From Streptomyces sp. DHE7-1 (GTDB lineage: Bacteria > Actinomycetota > Actinomycetes > Streptomycetales > Streptomycetaceae), in NCBI GenBank assembly GCA_016432725.1, contig JACJDG010000003.1, positions 7,532,001 through 7,596,000 of the forward strand: a stretch of DNA of 64,000 nucleotides, in the 5' to 3' direction. Positions 53,334 through 62,056 of this stretch are shown in pieces. The notes beneath the pieces were generated by a model that saw only the letters and a list, made by a program, of their open reading frames with translations, was not told the origin of the DNA and did not search any database. Within the stretch, counting starts at the first letter, position 1. Each line of letters starts with the position of its first letter. The translations under genes and the position numbers were made by a program.

Positions 53334-55346
53334 TCACCGGGAGTAGGGGCGGACCTGGACCAGGCGGAACGCCCCCTCGGTGGTCATGAGCCACTCGATG
53401 TCCAGGGCGCCGTCGGGGTCGTCCGCGCCGAAGTGGGACTGCAACAGCCGCCCGGCCAGGGCCAGTCGGGCCAGCGCGGCGCGTGTCGCGGCCGGCAGGT
53501 CCTCGCCCGACGAACCGACGTCGACCGTGCGTCCGCCGCCCTCCACGGTGTTGTAGAGGTACTGCTGCGGCAGGATCGTGCCGTCGACCACCCGCTCGGG
53601 CGAGCCCGGCGCGCAGTTGATGTACACGTTGCGGAAGTCCTCGCGTCGGGTCGGATTGCAGGTCACCAGCACACCCCCGAGGCCGGCCGGCACGTACTCC
53701 TGGACGATCACCCCCATGTAGGTGTCGTCCAGCGGGATGCCGGCCTGGTGCCGCAGACGCACACTGCGCGGCGACACCAGCGACGCCCACACCTGCCGCA
53801 CGGCGTCCATGAGCTGGTCCGTGCCGCGCACGGTGGTGACCGAGTCGTAGATCCCGGCGGCCGAGAACCCCGGCAGATCCTCGGCGTTGGAGGAGGAACG
53901 CACCACCAGACGGCGTCCGTCGGCCGACAGCGGCGCCACCGACGCGGTGATCGCGCGTTCCACCTCGTCGGGCATCGGCGTGGTGCGCGTCAGCTGCTGG
54001 AGGCTGAGCGCGAGGGAGTCGATCACGTCGAACGCCTCCAGTTCGAGCGCCATCTTCAGCTTGCCGATGCCCTGCTGCAGCGCGGGCGACGAGGTCAGGA
54101 AGAGGTGGTGCAGCCGGAACGGCAGGGCCACGCCCTCGGGTGCGCGGACCGTCTCCGCCACCCGTGCCGCCGCCGCGGCCCGCAGCCGCTCCGGTGACGC
54201 GCCGGGCTCGCCGAGCCGGGCGGCCAGATGACCGAGCAGGTCGGGCCGGGGCGGACGCGGACGCGCGTAGAACGCGGTCAGGTCCGCGGTGCGGCTGTCC
54301 AGTACGTGGTGCAGTTCCCCGAGGCTCGCCGCCTTGGTGCCGTAACTGTCCCGGTCGGCGCCGCGCAGCCGGTGCAGCGCGAGGACCGGGGCGTCCTCCA
54401 GGAACGGCGCCTCGAGACGGATCCGCTGCTGGTGCCAGGCGGGCCTGGTCAGGGCCGGTGCGCGGGACAGCCGTTCCAGGGTGACGGCGTCCTCCTGGGC
54501 GCGGTAGCGCACCCACGCGCCGTCGAGCCCGTCGCGCCGCACGACGTCGTCGAGGTCGCGGACGATCGCGTTCGGGATGCCCCAGCCCGAGGCGAGGACG
54601 TTGGTGTGGGAGAGCGGCGTGATGGGGGCCGTGTTGATGATCCCCGCGACGCGCGGCACGTCGTCGGGCGGACAGGGCATCGCGACGATGTCCGACCAGC
54701 CCAGCTCCCCGGCCGCGCTCTCGTACTCCGCCGTCGTGCGGAAGTAGCGCAGCCTGCCGCGTGCCTCGCCCGGGTTGAGGCAGGTACGCGTCCGGTTGCC
54801 GAACAGCTCGTGGCTGAGGATGCGCGGTACCCGCGTCTCGCTGACGTGGGACAGCTCGTGCTCCTGCCCGTGGTTGGCGGGCTTCAGCAGCAGCGGCAGA
54901 CGTCCGTCCACCCGGCCGCGCACATAGCTGTAGAACTCCTCCAGCAGCGCGCCGTGCATGGTGTCCGCCTCGGTCGTCTCCAGCACCAGGAAGGGCCGTT
55001 CGGCGCCGTCGGCCTCCTCGTCGGTGTGCAGGGACAGCACGCCCAGCAGGAACCGCCGCTCGGGGTCCGTGTAGACGGAGGCGTTGAACGCGTCCAGGTC
55101 CGCGTCGAGCTGGTCCAGTGTCAGGCCGAGGACGCGGGTCGCGATGTAGTTGACGTGGAAGGGGTGGACCCGGGTGTCGAGCAGGTGCCAGGTGTCCTCG
55201 GCCCGGTCCACCACCACCTTCAGGTAGGGATGCCCGGCCAGCACCCCGGACAGGGTGCGGAACAGCGGCAGCGAGAGGTTGGCCCCGACCACCGTCCGGT
55301 CGCCGGCCGCGTCGGGCACGTCCGTCGGGTCCAGTGCGAGGGTCAT
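53334..55346 (-). CDS. Dikinase-like protein with permuted domains (phosphohistidine domain before PPDK-type ATP-binding domain)
   Basis: 670 residues. An unrecognised N-terminal domain of about 200 residues comes first. A swivelling phosphohistidine domain follows, whose TPLSHTNVLASGWGIPNAIV aligns with the TSHAAIVAR...GIPA motif of PEP synthases (His at about residue 255). The C-terminal third is a pyruvate phosphate dikinase-type ATP-binding domain (RLVVRSSSNAEDLPGFSAAGIYDS; GVIVQEYVPAGLGGVLVTCNPTR; DIEWLMTTEGAFRLVQVRPYSR). In PEP synthase the order is ATP domain, His domain, PEP barrel; here it is reversed and the PEP barrel is absent, as in glucan water dikinase. It may phosphorylate a non-PEP substrate. 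The ATP-grasp stop overlaps its start (ATGA). Frame intact. Confidence 0.8.
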   Translation of the reverse strand: MTLALDPTDVPDAAGDRTVVGANLSLPLFRTLSGVLAGHPYLKVVVDRAEDTWHLLDTRVHPFHVNYIATRVLGLTLDQLDADLDAFNASVYTDPERRFLLGVLSLHTDEEADGAERPFLVLETTEADTMHGALLEEFYSYVRGRVDGRLPLLLKPANHGQEHELSHVSETRVPRILSHELFGNRTRTCLNPGEARGRLRYFRTTAEYESAAGELGWSDIVAMPCPPDDVPRVAGIINTAPITPLSHTNVLASGWGIPNAIVRDLDDVVRRDGLDGAWVRYRAQEDAVTLERLSRAPALTRPAWHQQRIRLEAPFLEDAPVLALHRLRGADRDSYGTKAASLGELHHVLDSRTADLTAFYARPRPPRPDLLGHLAARLGEPGASPERLRAAAAARVAETVRAPEGVALPFRLHHLFLTSSPALQQGIGKLKMALELEAFDVIDSLALSLQQLTRTTPMPDEVERAITASVAPLSADGRRLVVRSSSNAEDLPGFSAAGIYDSVTTVRGTDQLMDAVRQVWASLVSPRSVRLRHQAGIPLDDTYMGVIVQEYVPAGLGGVLVTCNPTRREDFRNVYINCAPGSPERVVDGTILPQQYLYNTVEGGGRTVDVGSSGEDLPAATRAALARLALAGRLLQSHFGADDPDGALDIEWLMTTEGAFRLVQVRPYSR

Positions 55347-56715
55347 GCCCGCACCCCCTCGCCGGCGTGCGCGGGCAGGATGCGCGGCAGGGCGTCCACC
55401 AGCGCGGTGAGGTCGCGCACCACCGACTGCGGCCGGTCGGCCGACAACAGGCACAGCCCCGCCATGGTGTTGGCTCCGGCGGCCGGGTCGTAGACGGGTA
55501 CGGGGGCGCCCTGCGGCAGGGAGTTCTCGTGGACGACGGACAGCGAGCTGCCCACGCCGATCGGCGCGCCGCGCAGCACCGCCGCCGGGTCCCACAGATG
55601 GCGCCGCTCCCAGGGAGCGCCGTCACCGTCCACCGCGAGGACCACCAGGGAACCGGCCGCGCCGTCGGCGTCCTCGCCGGTCAGGGTTCGCGCCGGCCAC
55701 TCGGGGGCGCGGCCGAGCAACTGGTCGGTGAACAGGCCCACCAGGTCGAGCCCGAAGACCTCCTCGATCTGCGGCACCGTCATCGCGCCGCCGAACCGCG
55801 CGGCCGTCTCGATGACCCACATCCGGCCGTCCGAGCCCAGCTTGATCTCCGTGTGGGTCCCGCAGTTCTCCAGGTCCAGGGCCTCGACGGCCTGGCGGGC
55901 CAGTGCCACGATCCGGTCCTGCGCGTCAGCGCCGAGCGCCGCCGGGGTGATGCCGGCGCGCTCCGTGAACGGTGCCACCGTCGGCATCCGCCCGCTCACG
56001 CACACCGGGCGGAACACACCGTCCACGACCACGCCCTCGACACTGACGTAGTCACCCCAGCCCGAGCCGTCGAACCACTCGCCGGCACAGCCGCTGACGA
56101 TCTCCTCGACGATGAAGTCCTCGCCGGCGCCCGCCACATGGAGCTCCGCGAACCCCAGCAGCGCCGACTCCGTCATCACCGCCCGCGACCGCCGCCAGGC
56201 CTCCCGCGCCTGTTCGGGCGCCTCGATGATCTGGTGCGCCGTCGAACCGGCGCTCCAGGCGGCCTTCAGCAGCAGGGGGTACGACAACTCGGCCGCCGCG
56301 GCGTCCAGTTCGGCGGCGTTCGTGACCGGGCGGAACCTCGGCTGAGGTATCCCGCGGCGCTCCCACGTCGCGCGCATCAGCCGCTTGTCGCGGGCCAGCG
56401 CCGCGGCGGGCCCCGCGCCACGCAGCCCGAGCCGCCGGGACGCCTCGGCGACCGCGACCACCGCGTACTCGGAGAACGTGACCACCGCGTCCGCGCCGAC
56501 CTCGCGCGCCCGTCCGGCGATCAGGCCGACGAGGTCGGCACCGGGAAGATCCTCGATCGTGACGACCGACTCGCACAGTCCGCCGGCGTCCGCCGCCACG
56601 GCGGACGGCAGCTCGCTGAGCGCCAGCAGGTGCACCGCGGCCCTCGCGGCCACCCGCGACAGGGCGTGCCCCACCGGGGGCCGCCCTTGGCATGCACGTA
56701 CAGCACCGTGCTCAC
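55343..56715 (-). CDS. ATP-grasp domain ligase (BacD/carbamoyl-phosphate-synthase-like)
   Basis: About 457 residues of an ATP-grasp carboxylate-amine ligase. Motifs include LARDKRLMRATWERRGIPQP (pre-grasp/ATP entry), SYPLLLKAAWSAGSTAHQII (ATP Lys and loop), GEDFIVEEIVSG (hinge) and the metal site NCGTHTEIKLGSDGRMWVIETAARFGGAM (Glu...Glu...Arg). Relatives join amino acids into dipeptides or peptide-like metabolites. The GTG start (VSTVLYVHAKG) has GAGGAG upstream; one base lost near 56687 separates it from the main frame. It is first gene of the operon with the dikinase-like and MFS genes, divergent from the PAS-LuxR regulator. Confidence 0.83.
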
Positions 56716-57050
56716 GAATACCCAACTCCTCTGATAGCACTGTCGGTTGAGGCGCGTCACGCGCCAAGTGCGTACGGCGGGACCGCGGCTGCGCCGTACG
56801 CGCCCGCCGTCTCACCGCCTCCTTCAAGCGAACCAGTCGCGTGCCCCGCCCGAGGGCCCGTGATACGCGAAGGGCTCAGGCAAATGCCCTACTGCCGAGG
56901 GCGTTCCACGTCCTGCGCGGGGCCGGTGATGCGCTACGTCCGCCGTCCCGGAAGCGCCGCTTCCGGCCACCCCGCATGTCCGTCCGGGCTACGGGAAACG
57001 CATGATGTGTTACGCAAAGTAATGCAGTAGACGGTTGAAGGAGTTGGGCC
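56716..57050. other. Divergent control region of the ATP-grasp operon and PAS-LuxR gene, 335 bp
   Basis: It carries the ribosome sites of both genes at its ends. It includes the inverted repeat TTAC-GCAAA-GTAA (57010-57022), just before the regulator's ribosome site, in a locally A+T-rich patch (57000-57035) that should contain a promoter. Confidence 0.55.
57010..57022. promoter_or_regulatory. Short inverted repeat TTAC-N5-GTAA
   Basis: TTAC and GTAA pair around GCAAA, 29 bp before the regulator's start. LuxR-type proteins often bind short dyads of this kind, but four-base arms are weak evidence by themselves. Confidence 0.35.
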
Positions 57051-58325
57051 GTGGACGAAGCCGATTTCAAGGCGCTGCTCGAGACCCTTCCGGTGTCCTG
57101 GTGGGAGGCCGACGGCGGACTGACCGTCGTGGACAGCGGAGGCGGCGCGTTCGACGATAAGCACACCGCCCGGCGCTTCCTGGAAGCCCTCTGCGCCGAC
57201 CGCGGCGGCACACCCTTCCCCTCCGCCGCCGGCCCGTACCAGACGTCCTTCGAGGGCCGGACCTTCGACGTGAACTGGCCGGCCCGGAACAGGGGCCCGG
57301 ACCGGCACGCCAGCAGGGGAGTGGCGGTGGAGGTGGGCGGCCGCGCCGAGGGAAACCCGTACGCCTCGTTCGCCGAACTCACCCCGGCCGCGGCCTTCGT
57401 ACGCGACGCGGGCGGCCGCTACCTGTGGGCCAACCACGCCTACGCCCACCTCTACGGCACCACGCGCGACGCGGTGATCGGCCGTCACCTCGCCGACGTC
57501 GACGAACCCGACGACGCCGAACGGTTCCTCGCCCTGGACCGCGAGACCCTCTCCTGCGGCACACCCGTCCGGCACACCCTCACCTACCGGCGCTCCGACG
57601 GATCACCCGGCCACGCCGCCGGGTACCGCTTCCCCGTCCGCTGGGGCGCCGCGCGCTGCGTGGCGGGCATCTATGTCGATGTCACCGAGCACGCCCGGGC
57701 ACTGGACCAACGGCACCGGGCCGAGGCGGACTTACGCGCGCTGCGCGACCACAGCGGCCTGCCGTGCGTGCGCCTGTCCGCGGACGGACTCGTGGAGGAG
57801 GCCGGCACGGCGGTCGCCGAACTCCTGCGCGTCCGCCTCTCCGACCTCATCGGCCGGCCCGCCGACTCGCTGCTCGCGGAGACCCCCGAACGCACCGGCC
57901 TGCACCGGATCTGGCACGACCTCGTCGGCGGCCGGCGCCGCAGCGCGCGTGCCTGCGCCGTGCTCGTCGACGCGGACAACCGGCAGCGCCGGGCCCTGAT
58001 CCAGTTGACCGCCGTGGACCGCGTCCCGGGGCGGGCGGCCGGTGTCTGGGCCGTCCTCGCGCACCTGGGCCTGCCCCACGAGGCACGGTCACCTCTGACC
58101 GCCGCCCAGGTCCGGATACTCGCCCTGCTGGCCGCCGGGCGCAGCAACGCGGAGATCGCCAGGGCCCTGCACCTCTCCCGGCAGACCGTCGACTACCACC
58201 TCAGCCGCCTGCGCGAGATCCTGGACGCCGCCACCCGCCCGGCCCTGGTGGCGCGCGCCTACGTGCTCGGCATCCTCTCCCCCAGGCCTGGCCCCCGAGG
58301 TCCGCCACGGCTGCACACCCCCTGA
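57051..58325 (+). CDS. PAS-domain LuxR-family transcriptional regulator
   Basis: 424 residues. A PAS domain lies at about residues 100-215 (YASFAELTPAAAFVRDAGGRYLWANHAYAHLYGTTRDAVIGRHLADV ... RYPVRWGAARCVAGIYVDVTEHARA), with a second weaker PAS-like segment after it (CVRLSADGLVEEAGTAVAELL). The C-terminal LuxR helix-turn-helix is LTAAQVRILALLAAGRSNAEIARALHLSRQTVDYHLSRLREIL. No receiver domain is present, so it senses a small molecule or redox signal directly, not through phosphorelay. It is divergent from the ATP-grasp operon and is its likely regulator. GAAGGAG precedes the GTG start. Confidence 0.88.
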   Translation: MDEADFKALLETLPVSWWEADGGLTVVDSGGGAFDDKHTARRFLEALCADRGGTPFPSAAGPYQTSFEGRTFDVNWPARNRGPDRHASRGVAVEVGGRAEGNPYASFAELTPAAAFVRDAGGRYLWANHAYAHLYGTTRDAVIGRHLADVDEPDDAERFLALDRETLSCGTPVRHTLTYRRSDGSPGHAAGYRFPVRWGAARCVAGIYVDVTEHARALDQRHRAEADLRALRDHSGLPCVRLSADGLVEEAGTAVAELLRVRLSDLIGRPADSLLAETPERTGLHRIWHDLVGGRRRSARACAVLVDADNRQRRALIQLTAVDRVPGRAAGVWAVLAHLGLPHEARSPLTAAQVRILALLAAGRSNAEIARALHLSRQTVDYHLSRLREILDAATRPALVARAYVLGILSPRPGPRGPPRLHTP

Positions 58326-58596
58326 GCCCGGTCTGAGCGGCCCCTTTCGGGCCCGGGATCCCCGTGCTCCCCGAGACCACCGGCCGGCCGCCGTCGTGAC
58401 GCCGACCGGTGGCGGGGCCGGGCGAGGGAGTGAGGCCGGGTGTGCACGGCGTCCACCGAGGAGCCGTCACCCCGGCCGCCGAGCGGACCGCCGCCGCGCC
58501 CGACGGCCGAGTGGTCGAGGCCTCGGCACCGCCCCCGCCGGCCCGCTCCCCACCGGTGGATCGGCCCGGCCGCCGGACGTGCGCCCGCCGTGCCGC

Positions 58597-59556
58597 TCAG
58601 CGGCCGCGCAGCCCCGCCGTGGTGGTACCGGTGCGGTCGCGCAGCAGGGCGCGCAGGGTGGCGGCGTGTTCGTAGCCGACCCTGCGGGCGATGGTCTCCA
58701 GGGACAGGTCCGTCGTGCGCAGCAGATGCGTGGCCTGTTCGACGCGCAGATCCTGCACGAACCTCACCGGCGTGGTGTTCAGCACCCGGCGGACGGTGCG
58801 CTGCAGCGTGCGCTCGCTGACCCCGAGGGCGCGTGCCGCGGCGGCCAGGCTGTCCGGCGTGTCGAGGTGCAGCCGCGCCCACCGCTCGAAGGCGGCGACG
58901 AGCGGATCGCTCTGGGCCAGGGCGCTCGGGATGGTGTACGCGGACTGCGAGGGCCGTTCGTCGACGACGAGGTAGCGGGCCACGAGGTCGGCCAGGGCCG
59001 GGCTGGCCGCGCGGACGACGGCGAGGGCGAGGTCGACGTGCCCGAACGCGGCGCCCGCCGTGGTCACCCCCTGGGACGTGATCACCATGCTGCTCTCGTC
59101 GAGCGCGACGTCCGGGTAGCGGCGGCGGAAGACGGGCGCCAGCCACCAGGTGGTCGTCGCCCGGCGGCCCGCGAGGGCTCCGGACTCGGCGAGCAGGAAG
59201 GTGCCCGTGCAGGCGGAGGCGAGGGGCTTGCCGCGGTCCCGGCGGTCGGCGACCAGTTCCCGGACGCCGGTCAGGTCCGGTCCCGCCACCCGTTCCAGGA
59301 GGGCGTCCGGCCGGCGCTCGGCGAGCGCGGGAACCAGCAGCAGACCGGCGGTGGCCGCGGCGGAGACCGGTTCGGCCGTGACGAGGTGCCCGGCGCCCGT
59401 GCGGACCTGGCGGCTGAAGCCGACCGTCGTCACGTTCCAGGCGGGTGGCGGCTGGGGGAGTTCGCCGCGCATCGCGTTGGCGGCCTCCAGGACGTCCAGC
59501 ACGGCACAGAGCCCTGAGTCGAACACGCCGTCGTACACCAGCACCGAGACGTCCAT
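58597..59556 (-). CDS. GlxA-type regulator: DJ-1/PfpI domain plus AraC DNA-binding domain
   Basis: 319 residues. The N-terminal DJ-1/PfpI-like domain (VSVLVYDGVFDSGLCAVLDVLEAAN; GKPLASACTGTFLLAESGALAGRRATTTW) keeps Cys in SACTG, as in GlxA-type regulators. The C-terminal AraC domain has two helix-turn-helix units (SLAAAARALGVSERTLQRTVRRVLNTTPVRFVQDLRVEQATHLL; LSLETIARRVGYEHAATLRALLRDRTGTTTAG). It is divergent from the ABM monooxygenase gene, with an inverted repeat in between that it probably binds. The start ATG lacks a strong ribosome site. Frame intact. Confidence 0.88.
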   Translation of the reverse strand: MDVSVLVYDGVFDSGLCAVLDVLEAANAMRGELPQPPPAWNVTTVGFSRQVRTGAGHLVTAEPVSAAATAGLLLVPALAERRPDALLERVAGPDLTGVRELVADRRDRGKPLASACTGTFLLAESGALAGRRATTTWWLAPVFRRRYPDVALDESSMVITSQGVTTAGAAFGHVDLALAVVRAASPALADLVARYLVVDERPSQSAYTIPSALAQSDPLVAAFERWARLHLDTPDSLAAAARALGVSERTLQRTVRRVLNTTPVRFVQDLRVEQATHLLRTTDLSLETIARRVGYEHAATLRALLRDRTGTTTAGLRGR

Positions 59557-60088
59557 GCCGGAAACGCTAACAGGCGAGCCGTTCCCGACACCGCGGCCTG
59601 CTGCGGCGGAGCGGGGCACGACAGCGCGGGGGAGGCCGTGGAGGGGGGCGTACGCGCTGCCCGAAGGCGGCCGGCCGCGCCCCCCGGCCGTCCGAAGTCG
59701 TCGCCGTGACCAGGTATTTGGCCCCCGCGCGGCCCGCCGTCCCGGGACCGGCGGGCCCGACGCCTCGGTGGACGCCGACGCGGGGTAGTCGGAACCTACG
59801 CGCCCGCCGATTGAAACGGAAGCCCCAATTCCTGTTGACCTTGGACGAGCGCGACGGCCCCGCTCGGGCGTGCCGTCGGCGAATGTCGAAGTGCGTGTCG
59901 GAAACGATGCCAGGAGTGTCGTTTCCGACACTGGGACCGGACCGTGGACCGGCCTAGCGTGGATGGTGTCCCCGCAGGGAGGACCCGATACCGGCCGGTG
60001 CCGGCACCGCGTGCCGCGCGCTCGCGCCGGAACACCCGCCAGGCGCCCGTCGTACGAGGCGCCGGACAGAACCAAGGAGCCCGCCATC
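59557..60088. other. Divergent intergenic region, 532 bp
   Basis: It separates the GlxA-type regulator and the ABM gene. Next to the regulator there are two fragments resembling the operator arm (CCGGAAACG at 59557 and TTCCCGACAC near 59582). The full inverted repeat is at 59894-59930. The middle part shows no gene. Confidence 0.5.
59894..59930. promoter_or_regulatory. Operator: 13-bp inverted repeat GTGTCGGAAACGA / TCGTTTCCGACAC
   Basis: The two 13-base arms are exact complements with 11 bases between. It lies about 160 bp before the ABM gene, in front of a possible -10 box (TAGCGT near 59955). Half-site relatives near the GlxA-type regulator's start suggest that this protein binds here and regulates itself. 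Confidence 0.75.
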
Positions 60089-60388
60089 ATGAACAACATC
60101 GGTCTGCTCGCCCGTATCGAGGCCAAGCCGGAACACGCCGACGACGTCGCCCGCATGCTGACCGAGGCCGTGCACCTCGCCGAGGAGGAGAAGAGGACCC
60201 TCACCTGGTTCGCCTTCCGTGAGAACGACACCACGTTCGGCGTCTTCGACACCTTCGAGAGCGAGGAGGACCGCACCGGGCATCTGCGCGGCCGGATCGC
60301 CGCCGCGCTCATGGGGGCCGCGGACACCATGCTCGCGGCGGCGCCGGACATCCGGCCCGTGGACCTGCTCGCGGTCAAGCTGCCGTGA
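60089..60388 (+). CDS. Antibiotic biosynthesis monooxygenase (ABM) domain protein
   Basis: 99 residues of the dimeric alpha-beta barrel ABM fold: IGLLARIEAKPEHADDVARMLTEAVHLAEEEKRTLTWFAFRENDTTFGVFDTFESEEDRTGHLRGRIAAALM. Members oxidise polyketide rings or degrade quinones and heme; some only bind. CAAGGAG precedes the ATG by about nine bases. It is probably induced through the adjacent GlxA-type regulator and followed, 61 bp on, by a thioesterase gene in the same direction. Confidence 0.85.
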   Translation: MNNIGLLARIEAKPEHADDVARMLTEAVHLAEEEKRTLTWFAFRENDTTFGVFDTFESEEDRTGHLRGRIAAALMGAADTMLAAAPDIRPVDLLAVKLP

Positions 60389-60449
60389 ACGAGCCCGCCA
60401 CCGCCACCCCGCACCCCGCAGTTCCACCCGTACAGGAGGTCCACCGCCC

Positions 60450-61001
60450 ATGACAGCGACGACGCCCGCCCCGGCCGCGGCGCTCCGTGACCCGCTCGAC
60501 ACGCCTCCGGCGGCCCGTTCCCGCACGCACACCTGGGAGCCGCCGACCGGTTACGCCGACGGCGCCGGACGCTCGGGTCTCGAGGTGCTCCGCATGTGCC
60601 TCGACGGCCGCTTCCCCCAGGCGCCGATCTGCGGAACGCTCGGCTTCCGCCTGGTGGCGGCGGAGCCGGGCCGGGCCGTCTTCGAGGGCGACCCCGGCGA
60701 ACACCTGCTCAATCCCATGGGCACCGTGCACGGCGGCTTCCTCGCCACGCTGCTGGACTCCGCCCTCGGCAGCGCCGTGATGTCCACGCTCCCCGCGGGA
60801 CGCGCCTACTCCACCGTCCAGCTCGGTGTGCACATGGTGCGCCCCGTCCTCGCGGGCGCCCCGACGCTGCGCTGCGAGGGCACGGTGGTCCACACCGGCC
60901 GCACCACCGCCACCGCCGAGGCCAGGATCACCGGCACGGCGGACGGAAAGCTCTACGCGCACGGCACCACCACCTGCGCGGTCTTCGCCCTGCCGGAGTG
61001 A
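60450..61001 (+). CDS. PaaI-family hotdog thioesterase
   Basis: 183 residues. The hotdog fold core is LGFRLVAAEPGRAVFEGDPGEHLLNPMGTVHGGFLATLLDSALGSAVMSTLPAG; the HGG motif with the nearby Asp in LLDSALG is typical of PaaI/4HBT thioesterases that hydrolyse aryl- or acyl-CoA. CAGGAGGT is a near-perfect ribosome site. It follows the ABM gene closely and may be co-transcribed; a link to aromatic compound handling is inference. Frame intact. Confidence 0.87.
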   Translation: MTATTPAPAAALRDPLDTPPAARSRTHTWEPPTGYADGAGRSGLEVLRMCLDGRFPQAPICGTLGFRLVAAEPGRAVFEGDPGEHLLNPMGTVHGGFLATLLDSALGSAVMSTLPAGRAYSTVQLGVHMVRPVLAGAPTLRCEGTVVHTGRTTATAEARITGTADGKLYAHGTTTCAVFALPE

Positions 61002-61045
61002 GCCCGGCCGCCCGCCGCGTGGGGCCGCACCCCTCCTGAGGTGAG

Positions 61046-61055
61046 CAAGCGCTTG
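61046..61055. promoter_or_regulatory. Operator-like palindrome CAAGCGCTTG
   Basis: A perfect 10-bp palindrome within GAGCAAGCGCTTGGTAAG, 40 bp before the acyl-CoA thioesterase start. AAGCGCTT-centred palindromes are commonly bound by TetR-family repressors in front of acyl-CoA genes in actinomycetes; the regulator is not in this window. Confidence 0.5.
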
Positions 61056-61094
61056 GTAAGGTGCCGGGAGGTTCGCGGAAAGGGAGGACGCGCC

Positions 61095-61895
61095 ATGGCG
61101 TCGTCGCAAGCAGAGGCCTTCTACGAGCGGGAGGCCGCCGACCGGTTCCTCCCCACCGCCTACACCCGGGGTCCCTGGGACGCCGGTTCCCAGCACGCCG
61201 GCCCGCCGGCCGCGCTGCTCGGGCTCGCCGTCGAGCGACGCCCGGGCGGCCGGCCGGACATGCGGGTCACCCGGCTCAGCTACGAGATCACCCGGCCCGT
61301 CCCCATACGGCCGCTCACCGTGACCACCCGTGTGCTGCGCGCCGGGCGCAACGTCGAACTCGTCGAGGCCGCCCTGACACCCGACGGTGGTACGGAGGTG
61401 ATGCGGGTGACGGCCCTGCTGATGCGGACGGCGCCCGAGTCGGTACCGGAGGTGTCGCCGGGCCCGCAGGTGCCGGGGCCCGCGGCCGTGGCACCGCAGG
61501 CGTTCTTCCCCGTCCCGTGGGATCAGGGCTACCACACCGCCATGGACGTGCGCTTCGCCGCGGGCTCGTTCCTCGAACCCGGCCCGGCCACGGCGTGGAT
61601 GCGGATGAGGGTGCCGCTGGTCGCGGGCGAGGAGACCGCCCCGCTCAGCCGGGTGCTGACCGCCGCCGACTCCGGCAACGGCGTCAGCTCGGCACTCGAC
61701 TTCCATCGCTACGTCTTCGTCAACGCCGACCTCACCGTCAGCCTGCACCGCCATCCCGAGGGCGAGTGGGTCTGCCTGGACGCGCGGACGATGGTGGACG
61801 GGGCGGGCATCGGTCTCGCCGAGTCCGCCCTGCACGACGAGAAGGGCCCCCTCGGCCGCGGCACACAGAGCCTGTACGTGACCGAACGCGGCTGA
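61095..61895 (+). CDS. Acyl-CoA thioesterase family protein (TesB-like double hotdog)
   Basis: 266 residues with two hotdog halves. The N-terminal half has GPWDAGSQHAGPPAALLGLAVERR and VTRLSYEITRPVPIRPLTVTTRVLRAGRNVELVEAAL; the second half has VPLVAGEETAPLSRVLTAADSGNGVSSALDFHRYVFVNADLTVSLHRHPEGEWVCLDARTMV. This matches the actinomycete 'thioesterase family' group that hydrolyses acyl-CoA. GGGAGGA precedes the ATG; an upstream in-frame GTG (61041) would overlap the palindromic operator and is less likely. Frame intact. Confidence 0.85.
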   Translation: MASSQAEAFYEREAADRFLPTAYTRGPWDAGSQHAGPPAALLGLAVERRPGGRPDMRVTRLSYEITRPVPIRPLTVTTRVLRAGRNVELVEAALTPDGGTEVMRVTALLMRTAPESVPEVSPGPQVPGPAAVAPQAFFPVPWDQGYHTAMDVRFAAGSFLEPGPATAWMRMRVPLVAGEETAPLSRVLTAADSGNGVSSALDFHRYVFVNADLTVSLHRHPEGEWVCLDARTMVDGAGIGLAESALHDEKGPLGRGTQSLYVTERG

Positions 61896-62002
61896 CCGCC
61901 CGACGCCGGGCCGGCGGACCGGACGCCGTTGCGTACCGGTCGGGCGGGAGAGCGCGTGGTACGTGTCCGTGCCACGCCGTGCGCCGAACTCCTTTGTCCC
62001 AC

Positions 62003-62015
62003 AAGCAACTTGCTT
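62003..62015. promoter_or_regulatory. Inverted repeat AAGCAA-C-TTGCTT before a secreted protein gene
   Basis: A perfect six-base dyad around one central C, 41 bp before the ATG at 62057. It is in the A+T-richest stretch of this area (AACTTGCTTACTACACT), so it overlaps the likely promoter. Confidence 0.5.
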
Positions 62016-62056
62016 ACTACACTGACCCGTCGAACAACGGGTGAGGAAGGTAAGAA

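Noticed and set aside
58326..58596. Small frames between the LuxR and GlxA-type genes
   Set aside because: They are short, Pro/Arg-rich and without ribosome sites; the 271 bp look like ordinary 3' intergenic DNA.
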